Below are positions 11,901-20,554 of a DNA stretch of 64,000 bases, piece by piece. Below the pieces are notes generated by a model that saw only the letters and a program-made list of their open reading frames with translations, made no database searches and was not told where the DNA came from. The translations under genes were made by a program, and so were the position numbers. This DNA is from Geosiphon pyriformis. Taxonomy: Eukaryota; Glomeromycota; Glomeromycetes; Archaeosporales; Geosiphonaceae. The stretch lies in assembly GCA_016748015.1 (NCBI GenBank), contig JAAOMT010000448.1:1-64000 (forward strand), given 5' to 3'. Position 1 is the stretch's first letter. The number at the start of each line of letters is the position of its first letter.

Positions 11901-13652
11901 TTCAAATGATGGGTAGAGCAGGTTAGGATTGCATGAAAATGAATGCATCTTTGTTATTCCATATATTAATGGGGATTGTTTAAATTCTTTATTTGTCTAG
12001 GGCGCCCTCAATTTGATACCTCTGGCATCGCTCGCATTTTTGTCCATGATGTCAAAAAAAATTTTTACAAAAAATTTCTGCATGAACCTTTCCCCGTTGA
12101 ATCGAGCCTGCATGAACATTTGCCTGATCATTTCAATGCTGAAATAGTCGCAGGAACCATTAAGTCAAAGCAAAATGCTATGGATTATCTCACTTGGACT
12201 TACTTCTATCGACGACTTCATCAGAATCCTACTTATTATCAACTTGAAGAAGTTTCCCCTGGGACTATAAATGCCTTTTTATCCAGCCTTATTGAAAATG
12301 CTCTTGAGGATTTGGTCTGCTCTGGATGTATTGAGATTGTTGACGAGAGCGAATTATTATCAACCTCCCTTGGAAAATCTGCTTCATATTATTATCTTCA
12401 ACATAAAACTATGAGACTTTTTCGTGAGCGCATCAAGAGCACTTCTTCTATCGAGGATTTACTTAATATTTTGAGCGACGCCGAGGAGTACGCAGAAATT
12501 CCCGTGCGCCACAATGAGGATTTACTGAATCGCGATTTAGAAAAACAACTTCGCTGGCTAATTGGATTCGATAAAACTTATGATAATCCTCATGCCAAAA
12601 CCTTTCTTTTGCTTCAAGCCCACATTTCCCGATCTAAATTACCAACATCTGACTACGTTACTGATCTTTCCTCAATCTTGGATCAATCCATCCGCATTCT
12701 ACAGGTATTTTTCAGTATTCCTTATTGGTTGAGTATAAAGCCTCATTCAATATCTAGTTCCCTTGATTTTACCTATTATCATCTTAACTAATAATTAAAA
12801 ATACCGATATTTAGGCTATGATTGATGTTTCTGCCGAGCAAGGAAGACTAGCGGTCAGCCTTAATATAATGAACCTTTTGCAATCCATAAAACAAGCCCG
12901 GTGGTCCGATGAATCTTCACTTTTGTCTCTACCCGGAATTGATAAAGAAATTCTAGGATCAATTAATTGTCTGGTAGGAATTAATGTCAAGCTGACTTTT
13001 AATTATTCTGGTCTTTGAACTGATCTACTTTTAAACTCTATATTTCTGGACAGCCTGAATCCATTTTTTGTCTTGGGCAATTAGTTGAGCTTTCCACTAC
13101 AGAACTTGAGAAACTTTTTGTTGGGGTTCAAGGGCTGGCTCCCTCTGATTTTGAAAAGGTGTGTAGATTTTCATTGAATATTACAATGTCGAAGATATTT
13201 ATTTTACCTTTTTAAAGTTGTGCAAGGTTCTTCGAAATCTCCCTATTATGAACTTGGAATATCATTTTCAATATGAATCAAATAGTCTCATGCCTGGCTA
13301 TGAGTATACACTAGAAATCACTGTGAATAGTGGTCGAACAGATCAACATCTAAAGAATCACGACAGAAGAATATATGCACCTCTATTTCCCAAGCCCCAA
13401 TTCGAATCTTGGTGGGTTGTATTGGGTGATATTGAAAATGATGAATTGCTTGCGTTGAAGCGTCTTATTATCCATAATGGAAATGGCGGCTCTTCGAAAC
13501 CTGGAAGAAAATTGGAAGAGAAAATAACAACTCGTATCAAGTTCAATGCCCCTCAAAGGCGAGGTGATCATGTTTACACAATCTTCCTAATCAGTGATGG
13601 CTATATGGGAATTGATCAGCAATATGATATCCACTTTAAGGTGTCTGATTAA
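5359..13652 (+). CDS. ASCC3: Slh1/ASCC3-type double-cassette Ski2-like helicase
   Basis: A large multi-exon gene of about 2,100 residues. Resolved exons: 6685-6800, 6884-7003, 7071-7175, 7245-7337, 7420-7636, 7734-7846, 7907-7999, 8074-8156, 8235-8373, 8487-8601, 8673-8854, 8939-9097, 9192-9289, 9372-9846, 9914-10863, 10942-11921, 12001-12704, 12815-12973, 13054-13158, 13218-13652. Exons between 5359 and 6600 are visible as coding blocks, but their joins are uncertain. Cassette 1 has Walker A APTGAGKT, a DEVH box, SATLPN and QIFGRAGRP. Cassette 2 has [12 protein letters not shown] and QMMGRAGRP. Each is followed by a Sec63-type region. Slh1/ASCC3 is the motor of the RQT/ASC-1 complex, which splits collided ribosomes and acts in alkylation repair. 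Brr2 is the closest alternative, but the N-terminal layout and the intact second cassette favour Slh1/ASCC3. Confidence 0.92.
8882..8912. repeat. (ATT)n microsatellite in a helicase intron
   Basis: A run of ATT units inside the intron 8855-8938 of the helicase gene. It makes a spurious poly-Ile frame on both strands. Confidence 0.9.
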
Positions 13653-13734
13653 GCGCCAAATGAAATCTGAGAAGTGAAATCTTAGTGCTAAGAAAATTTC
13701 TTTTTTAAAAAGGTCGAAGTTGAGACATACTAAA

Positions 13735-13946
13735 TTATTTTTTGTCATGGGCAATTAGTTGAGCATTCCATTAAAACTTAAACGTTGGTTTTCTCTGATT
13801 TTAAAAAGAGATGTATTAATTGTGTAGGTTTTTATTGAAGATTACAATGTTGAAAATATTTATTTTATTCTCAAAATCTTTTTATTATAAATATGAATTA
13901 AGTATACACTAAAAATTACTGTAAATAATAAACAACATTTCAACAG
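13735..13946 (+). repeat. Decayed duplicate of the helicase 3' exons
   Basis: Aligns by eye to 13062-13345 of the helicase gene in the same order. The block starting ttttttgtc-tgggcaattag is present in both, then 'ctctgatttt-aaaa', the intron with 'attacaatg', and 'gtatacacta-aaat-actgt-aat'. The copy has lost segments, carries many changes toward A/T and has no open frame. It is a partial tandem duplication starting less than 100 bp after the stop codon. Confidence 0.75.
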
Positions 13947-13977
13947 CTTTTTTTTTTTGCTTTTGGCATTCTGAGTA

Positions 13978-14131
13978 AGAGTATCCACTGGTTACTCTTG
14001 TGATGATCTGCTGGTTGGTATGTCGCGTCAAAGTCTAAGATTTTAACAAAACAAGAGCATCCGCTGGTTACTCTTGGGAAGATATGCTGGGTGGTATGTC
14101 ACGTCAAAGTCTCTAGGATTTTAACTAAGCA
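13978..14131. repeat. Two-unit tandem repeat, about 77 bp each
   Basis: Two adjacent units share the blocks 'ctggttactcttg', 'ggtatgtc-cgtcaaagtct' and 'ggattttaac' with few differences. No coding potential or known motif recognised. Confidence 0.8.
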
Positions 14132-14221
14132 AAAAAAAATATATTATGGTTTTTTAAATTTAAAAAATTCTGAATTCGTTATAATAAAGATTTATTAACA
14201 GCATATTACATAAAATTTTTA

Positions 14222-15180
14222 TTTTATTTTATTTTAACGAGCGCAGCCTAACCACTACCTACTACAATACAATCATAAAAGATTCCAAAATAAGTAGCTC
14301 ATGCCTTTTCTTCATGTGACCAGCTACTCGAGCCGATCAGGGCTACACTATGCATCTACAGTACCAAAAACACTTATATGCCTGCAAAAACCATCAGAAA
14401 CCAACCGCAAACCAGCAGCTAGACCAAAAACAACGCCGCCCTTGAGCAAAACCCTCTACGAAAAAATTCTCTAGAGCTAAGTACAGCAGAACCTCGAACA
14501 TCAATTAAAACCGACCCATTATTAACAATCAAACCTCTCTTCTCGCAATCAGCCTTAAGTTTGGAGTTTGGCAACCAAATGTTCATCCTGTGGTGCATGG
14601 CCATGCCACGATATTCTAGCCAGCTATGGCAGCATCCTTAAACACCGACTCAGAAGACCAATCCTTGAAAACAAAACCTTTGGCAATGGCCATATAAACG
14701 CGATCATCAACAACGGCATCATGCAGCAACTGGAGGACAGGTGAGCTTACAAGCGAACTGCCAGTCGAGGTGATCCATCTATCGGAACATTCGTTGACGA
14801 CAGCTTTTCTCGCAGCAGAATCATATGCCCACAGGGTGTGGTCAGAGTCTTCTATCAAATTGCAACGAACGCAGTTCACACTTGGGTAACTGGGGTCATA
14901 AAGCCTCCTCGTAGCAACAGGTAATCTTCCGTGGAGAGCTTTCATAAAGTACGTACGAAGACCAGCAGTGCCACGATTCGTCGAGCCAGGCCTCAGATGC
15001 CCATCAGGATGCTACACTGAAACAGTCCTCACCAGGTCAAAATCCTTTGCCAAGGTATCGGCTTTCCCAACCAGCAAAATTCACTGAATCAAACAAGCTT
15101 CCAACGAAACGGCGAACATTCCCAGAGACCACTCTACCATTCACCAAAAGAAACCTCTCTGACATTGATAGGATATAGTG
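14222..15180 (-). mobile_element. 5'-truncated non-LTR retrotransposon (LINE) tail
   Basis: Minus-strand element with GC content well above its surroundings. On the plus strand it begins with a T-rich TTTTA run, the complement of an (A/T)-rich LINE 3' tail. Next comes a 3' UTR containing gtgaccagctactcgagcc, which recurs exactly at 46.3 kb. The coding remnant upstream (14419-15180) is the C-terminal part of a LINE ORF2 (see next entry). The 5' end near 15180 is abrupt, as expected from incomplete reverse transcription. I could not identify a target-site duplication. Confidence 0.75.
14419..15180 (-). pseudogene. LINE ORF2 C-terminal remnant with Cys-rich knuckle
   Basis: Reads on the minus strand in at least three frames, so it is broken. 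First block (about 15175-15050): SERFLLVNGRVVSGNV, interrupted by a TGA. Second block (14945-14616): YFMKALHGRLPVATRR followed by CVRCN and DSDHTLWAY, the CxxC...H pattern found after RNase H in several LINE clades. Third block (14604-14419): EKRGLIVNNGSVLIDVRG. The same three blocks occur in order at 54.3-55.0 kb and partly at 63.0-63.5 kb, so the three elements belong to one family. Confidence 0.75.
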
Positions 15181-15340
15181 TTGTTGCTTATTGTATCAAT
15201 TTTAAATATAATAAATTTTTTTATTTTAATGTTTTATGAAGTGATTATTTTTACATATACAAACTAATTAATTTTACAAATAATTACACTTTAATAAACC
15301 AAATGTTTTTATTTTACCAAAGTAATTTGCAAACACATTT

Positions 15341-16463
15341 TTTTTAGGGAATTGCTAAATCGACCCACTCGGAACACGTGATATTAATATATATAGATTT
15401 TAATATTTATTTATTAGTAATTCTAGTTTAATTAAAATAAAAAACAACTTTTTCTTATATAAAATTGAATATAGAATATATATTTAATTTTTTATTATGC
15501 CTTAAGTAATTTATAGTGTTTTATAATTATAAAACACTTCGTTGTGGACAGGTCCGAATATTATGGCCTTGTTTCTTACAAATTTTACATTTATGTACTT
15601 GAATTTGAGAAGAAACATTTTCAACAATTTCAAATTGGGATAAATTTCGTTGAATAGATGATTCTTGATAAGCAATATTTTGTTTAGAGTGATTTAAAGC
15701 ACCTAAAGGATGTCCTCGAGTTCGTTGATTAAAAGGATTCTCAATTGCAAGAGATGTGGTTGAAATCTGAATTAATTGAGTCTATTTTTCGAAGATGCGC
15801 CTGTTGATAAATAGTCTTTGAAATTGCATATTGTTCAAGATCTTCCTGTCGTAATGCTGTTAAAACTGCCTTTGGTGCAATGTCTACACTTAACATTTGT
15901 GAAACTAATACTTTATGTTTGAATTTAAGTCATTGAGCAGTAGGATGTCCAGCAATATTATCAGATGGCTCATGATTATGTTCAGCATTGCGAACTGTTA
16001 AATGCCAGCGTTCATCAGCTTTGAGTAATCGTTCATATACAGTAAAAGGGCAGTTTGTTAATCGAGTTGCTGTTTTTCATTTTCGATCTTCTAATATAAG
16101 TCTTTTAGAAACATTATATTTATTTTCCCGATCACATTTGAAGGTAATACAAGTACAATTAGCACCAGAGCGTCGTTTTGTAACTACATATCCTTGAGAG
16201 TATTTAAAGGTATTAAGATTTTGTATCATCATCTCACAAGAGCTATATGATGTTTCTGAAGGTGGTAACATCATATGAATATAATCTGTAATTTTATAAA
16301 AAGATGTAATTACTTGTAAAATCAAAAGAAAACTTATTAAGTTTATTTTAGAGCTCTTTGATTATAAACTCGTTAATATATTCCTATATATAGTTGTATA
16401 CGAAACTATGACGTAAATGATATCACATGTTGGGGGTGGGTCAATTTAGCAATTCCCTAAAAA
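15341..16463. mobile_element. Deleted MULE-type DNA transposon with terminal inverted repeats
   Basis: Ends are inverted repeats of about 40 bp. The left reads AGGGAATTGCTAAATCGACC from 15346. The right, read on the minus strand from 16458, gives AGGGAATTGCTAAATTGACC, and both continue to a tgatat block. The inside encodes, on the minus strand, a FAR1/MULE-like DNA-binding N-terminus and a CCHC knuckle, but the roughly 1.1-kb length leaves no room for a DDE core. It is therefore a non-autonomous internal-deletion derivative. Both flanks are T- or A-rich, so no target duplication can be called. Confidence 0.8.
15540..16325 (-). pseudogene. MULE transposase remnant: FAR1-like domain plus CCHC knuckle
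   Basis: Minus-strand blocks. At 16240-15960 a FAR1-type zinc-binding module reads SQGYVVTKRRSGANC, then FKCDRE, NCPFTVYE, WHLTVRN and EHNHE (the WxxxxxxxxHNH signature). At about 15940-15800 a helical linker follows. At about 15600-15540 the zinc knuckle CKKQGHNIRTC sits where MULE transposases end. The catalytic D-D-E region between them is missing and several stops interrupt the frame. Cannot make active transposase. Confidence 0.75.
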
Positions 16464-16876
16464 TATTTATATTAAAAATAATAATAGTTTTATAAAAATT
16501 GTTAAAAAACAAAAATTTTAATGTATATTTAAAGAAATATGTATTTAAAAAATAATTAGTATTATTGTATAATTTTATAATAATACTTATTAATTATATT
16601 ATTATATATAAAATTACAAATTATTTATAAATTTTAAGTTTACAAAAAGTATAACTTGTCATAAATAAACAATATATGAATTGTAATTAATTTAAGATCT
16701 TTAAACTTTATGCAATAGTTAATAATTGGGCTACACTTTGTAACAGCAATAAAAAAAAAGTTTTAATGTTAACAAAAAAAATTTTTATCGTTAATATGTT
16801 AATATTAATTTTGACAATATAATTACAAAATTTAATTGATGTAATTATGAAGTATATACTTTTAAAAAACATTATA
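16464..16876. other. AT-rich spacer between two transposons
   Basis: About 410 bp of A/T-rich DNA between the MULE remnant and the pogo element. Nothing recognisable. Confidence 0.6.
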
Positions 16877-19100
16877 CAGTCAGACCTCCATAAAAGAACC
16901 CTCGATAAAAGAACAACCTCTTACAAAGAACATTTTTTTATAGAACCAATTGATTAATTAACAATTTTCCCCTTTATATAAGAACAATCTATAAAGGAAC
17001 AAGAACATAATTTTATCAAACGTTTATTCGAAATTTATCTTCATATAAGTGACAAATATCACGTGTTAGATGTTAATTGGTAATTGGGAAAAGAGTTAGA
17101 ACGTATTGAATTGATTTCATCCTAACTTTCTTTTAAATCGATTTACATTGGACTTATTCTTTTTGATCTTGTCTGTTTTCACGTATTCCAATTCAGGCTT
17201 GCTAAAACCAAATCTAATATTATCATTATAGGCACATTTTCTAACAGACTTGCTAAATTATCACAATGTCGGAACTTTTATTCAAAAAACAAAAACGAGC
17301 AGCAGTTAATGATGCTCTTTGTAAAGAAATTTGTCAATATTCCAAAAATCACTATGGCACGAAACATGATGATATTGTAGCTTACTTCAATCATAAATAT
17401 CCAGAACTTCATATTTCTCGTCCAACTGTCTCCAAGATAATCAAAGAGCATGCAAAGTGGTTGAATATTGAAATTGATGAAATCTCAGAAAGATCTATTC
17501 AACACAAAAGCATTAAATTTCCATTATTAGACCAAGCTTTAAGTTATTGGGTAGAACAAGTAACTGGAGCCACTATCGAATTCAATGATCAACTAATTAA
17601 AGAGAAAGGAAAAGAATTTGCCAAACTTCTTGGTATACACGAAAATGAAATGCAATTCTCAAATGGATGGGTTCAAAAATTCAAAAAACGAAACCAGTTA
17701 CGTGTTTACCGATTTCATGGTGAAGCAGGAAGTGTATCAACTGAAAGTTTACCAGAAGAACGAAGAAAATTAAAAACCATTATATCCGAATTTGATCCTG
17801 CTGACATATATAATGCTGATGAAACAGGATTATTTTTTCGTATGGGACCAAATCAAACACTTGCAAAATGTCGAAATGCAGGAAAAAAATTGGTATGTTA
17901 TATTTACCAATTGTTATCGTTATATATTATTGTTATATTAAATTAATTGGGTTTTTTATAGGATAAATCTTGGATTACAATTCTTCTTGCTACAAATTCA
18001 ACTGGATCTCACAAATTGCAACCTTTAGTAATTGGACATGCAAAAAATTCAAGATGCTTTAAAGGAATTAATACTTCCAACCTATCTGTGATTTACAAAT
18101 TCAATTCCAAAGCATGGATGTGCTCAGATATATGGAAAGCATGGCTCAAATATATAAATGAAGGCTTTCGAATTCAAAATCGGCATATATTACTTTTAGT
18201 TGATAATGGAACTTCTCATCATACTCAAATTGGGAAAGATTCATTCCAATTAACCAATATTACTTTGCACTATTTTCCTACATCACATCTTCAACCAATG
18301 GATGCTGGCATTATCAAATCTTTCAAAGGCAAATATAAGCACTTATATTGTCAACATATTTTACATCAATTTGAACAAAAAATTAATATTGAACAGTTAA
18401 GTAATATAATATATACAGTATTATTATTATCATTATATATTATATAATTTTATCTAATATTAATTTATTTTTTAGAAATAAATTAAACATAAAACAAGCA
18501 TTAATTATGTTGTTCAATCATGGTTTCAAGTAACAACTGTTACAATTCAAAACTGTTGGCAAAAAACGGATATTCTTTTCTATAATCAAGAATTAGAAAT
18601 CCAAGAATCCGAAACATCAATTGCTATGGATATATTCAACAATTTACCATCAAATGCACAACAATTGGTCAAAAATCTCGAAGATTATACTGTAGCAGTT
18701 GATGAATTATTGGCAACTGAAAATATTCTTGATGATAATGAAATTGTAGATATGGTTTTAGCCGATGCTCAAATTGAAACCAATACAATTAATGACTCGG
18801 AAGAAGAATTAGAAAAATCTCCACCTGCTATAATTACAATTACAGAAGCATTAAAAAAAGTAATTAGATTTGAAGAGCAATTAGCAGAAGAAAATTTTAG
18901 TATAGAAAACCAAAATTTACTTAGAAAAAAATTATATGAATACGAAAAAATGAAGGAAAATTCTAAAAAACAGGTAACAATTAATCAATATTTTAATAAT
19001 AATAATTATTATTATTATTATAAAACTCTATGATAGAACACCTCTAAAATGGAACATAATTTGCATGTCCCAACTGTGTTCTTTTATAGAGGTCTGACTG
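16877..19100 (+). mobile_element. pogo/Tigger (Tc1-mariner superfamily) element with intact ends
   Basis: Ends are inverted repeats: CAGTCAGACCTCCATAAAAG on the left and, read on the minus strand, CAGTCAGACCTCTATAAAAG on the right, with one difference over 20 bp. Each end is flanked by TA (16875-16876 and 19101-19102), the target duplication expected of this superfamily. Length 2,224 bp with one transposase gene. The right end lies only 18 bp beyond the stop codon of the convergent gene at 19121. Confidence 0.92.
17266..19033 (+). CDS. pogo/Tigger-like transposase, probably degenerate
   Basis: Exon 1 (17266..17892) and exon 2 (17962..~18400) join in phase. The N-terminus has a HTH (ISRPTVSKIIKEH) and a CENPB-type second HTH with NGWVQKFKKRN. 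The DDE_1 domain gives YNADETGLFF (first Asp), LLVDNGTSHH (second Asp) and HLQPMDAGIIKSFK (third Asp), the DDD triad typical of pogo/Tigger. A third coding block (about 18500-19033) has VVQSWFQVTTVTIQNCW and an acidic tail, but no clean splice joins it: the obvious acceptor leads straight into TAA near 18483. Either splicing is unusual or this copy is disabled. Transposition would be cut-and-paste at TA sites. Confidence 0.8.
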
Positions 19101-19120
19101 TACAAGAAAAATCTTACATA

Positions 19121-20067
19121 TTAAAAATAAATTTTAGTTATTTGTTGATCAATAACCGTTCCTGATCGATCTTTTATCTTATCTAAAAGAAAATCTCGGG
19201 CATCCCTATAATGATCACACATCTAATAATAATAATAAAAATTAGTGATCTGATCTATTTATAATAATTAATAACTATTTTTAAACCTACCGATTCAATT
19301 TGGTCAATTATCTCCTTCACATTCCCTTCAAATTGTGTCGGCACGATATCAATGTGCTCATAAACCTTGGCTTTTAAAGCATTCCATTCTTCGCCAAACC
19401 ATGTCAACATCCCATTCGAAAATTCTGATGAAAGGTCAATGATGGAAGATAATCCAAGCCTAAATTTGAATCAGTGCTCTATTACATTGCTAACAACTTG
19501 ACAAAAAAAAATGCCATACCGAAGGACACTTAAAATTTGTGGATTCAAATCCTTCCGACCACATCATGATTCTTGTCGTATTTTGTGCGAGAACCTCTAT
19601 GACGAGTTCCCCATTTTTAAGTTTCCAATTTGAAACATTTGGACTAGTCGACACCTCAAAAGGATTCTGGACATCTGCCCCACTCACAACATCGCTCTCA
19701 TCATCATCCGATGAATCGTCTGTTGCATCTTCATGTTCATCTGATGAATCATTTGTTGCATCTTTGTGTTCATCCGATGAATCGTCTGTTGCATTTTTGT
19801 AGTGACCAGAATCGGTTTGTTCCTTCTTAAGACCCTTTCACTTGGGGAAAGATAATTTTCCTTTTTTCTTTTGATCATGGTCTTTATAACGCTCATACTG
19901 TTTTGTTGTGCATTCATGATTCGATTCACAACTTCAACAACTTTAACTCCCACTGCATTAATCGAATCATGAACGTACAACAAGACAGGATGAGTGTCAT
20001 CAAGACCATCCTCAAAAGAAAAAAGGAAAATTATCTTTATGAGTACCTTGTGCGGCGAGAAAAACAA
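19121..20067 (-). CDS. Unknown protein with acidic 11-residue repeats (model tentative)
   Basis: Minus-strand coding blocks: 20067 to about 19830 (frame starting MFFSPHKV), about 19815-19519 (three copies of an 11-residue unit close to DATDDSSDEHK, then SGADVQNPFEV and a segment ending NFK), 19459-19291 (LGLSSIIDLSSEFSNG to EIIDQIES) and 19222-19121 (MCDHYRDARDFLLDKIKD to a TAA). The last two exons join in phase; the upstream joins are not secure. The C-terminal part looks helical. I do not recognise the family. Two oddities affect it. A 79-bp inverted repeat lies within the 5' coding block, and a VPS53 exon copy sits just upstream in the same orientation as this gene, so it could be used as a 5' exon. 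Confidence 0.5.
19848..20038. repeat. 79-bp inverted repeat with 33-bp loop
   Basis: Left arm 19848-19926 and right arm 19960-20038 are reverse complements, matching at 70 of 79 positions by hand count. The outer ends (aaagataattttcc) and inner ends (ttcatgattcgatt) match perfectly. Transcripts through it would fold into a long hairpin. Confidence 0.9.
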
Positions 20068-20149
20068 GGATCATTTATATAACTTCACTTGCTCTTGTTT
20101 GGTCGATATTTGACTTCACTTGCTCTTGTGATGATGATCCGTGTGAAAG

Positions 20150-20313
20150 CCTCAGATCAATCTGCAATGCGGTAACCGAAGATAATAGATCAGACACTTG
20201 TTTGATACCTTTATATGGCTTGAAATAATATACTAATTCTAAAACGGCCTGGTACAATTTAAATTTGGAAAGCAAAATGAGAAGTGAGGTAGCTTAAATA
20301 CAGGAGAAGAAAG
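20150..20313 (-). repeat. Inverted partial copy of a VPS53 exon with its 3' splice site
   Basis: The reverse complement of 20150-20313 matches 21386-21552 with only a handful of differences. The copied piece covers about 65 bp of intron 4 of VPS53, the acceptor 'tgtaccag', and about 99 bp of exon 5 (starting AVLELVYYFKPYK). At the exon side the copy breaks after ...ALQIDLR and enters unrelated sequence. The near identity suggests a recent event or gene conversion. Confidence 0.92.
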
Positions 20314-20554
20314 TACAAGTCATTATAATTCTGAACTGGTAATGATTGCCAAAAAGATTTCAGGCACTATGATAAGTAAAAGAGAATTACAAAAGTTTAA
20401 AAAGATTGATATTGCATAACTTTAGTAATGCATCATAATCTTAGTAGCTTAGTACTTTAAATAGCTTTAGAGTGCGTTGTTGCTATTTCCGATATCCAAG
20501 GTTTTTATATAAATATTCGAAACTTCAACCCTAGTTCGGCAATTGGACCCTTCA

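Larger units (their letters stand above)
13653..14221. other. Downstream flank of the helicase gene, with duplicated segments
   Basis: Holds the helicase 3' flank, a decayed copy of the gene's last exons (13735-13946) and a two-unit tandem repeat (13978-14131), both listed separately. No intact gene. Confidence 0.7.

Noticed and set aside
19539-19802. Plus-strand Ser-rich frame with repeats
   Set aside because: Antisense of the acidic 11-residue repeats, which read better on the minus strand with continuing coding blocks.
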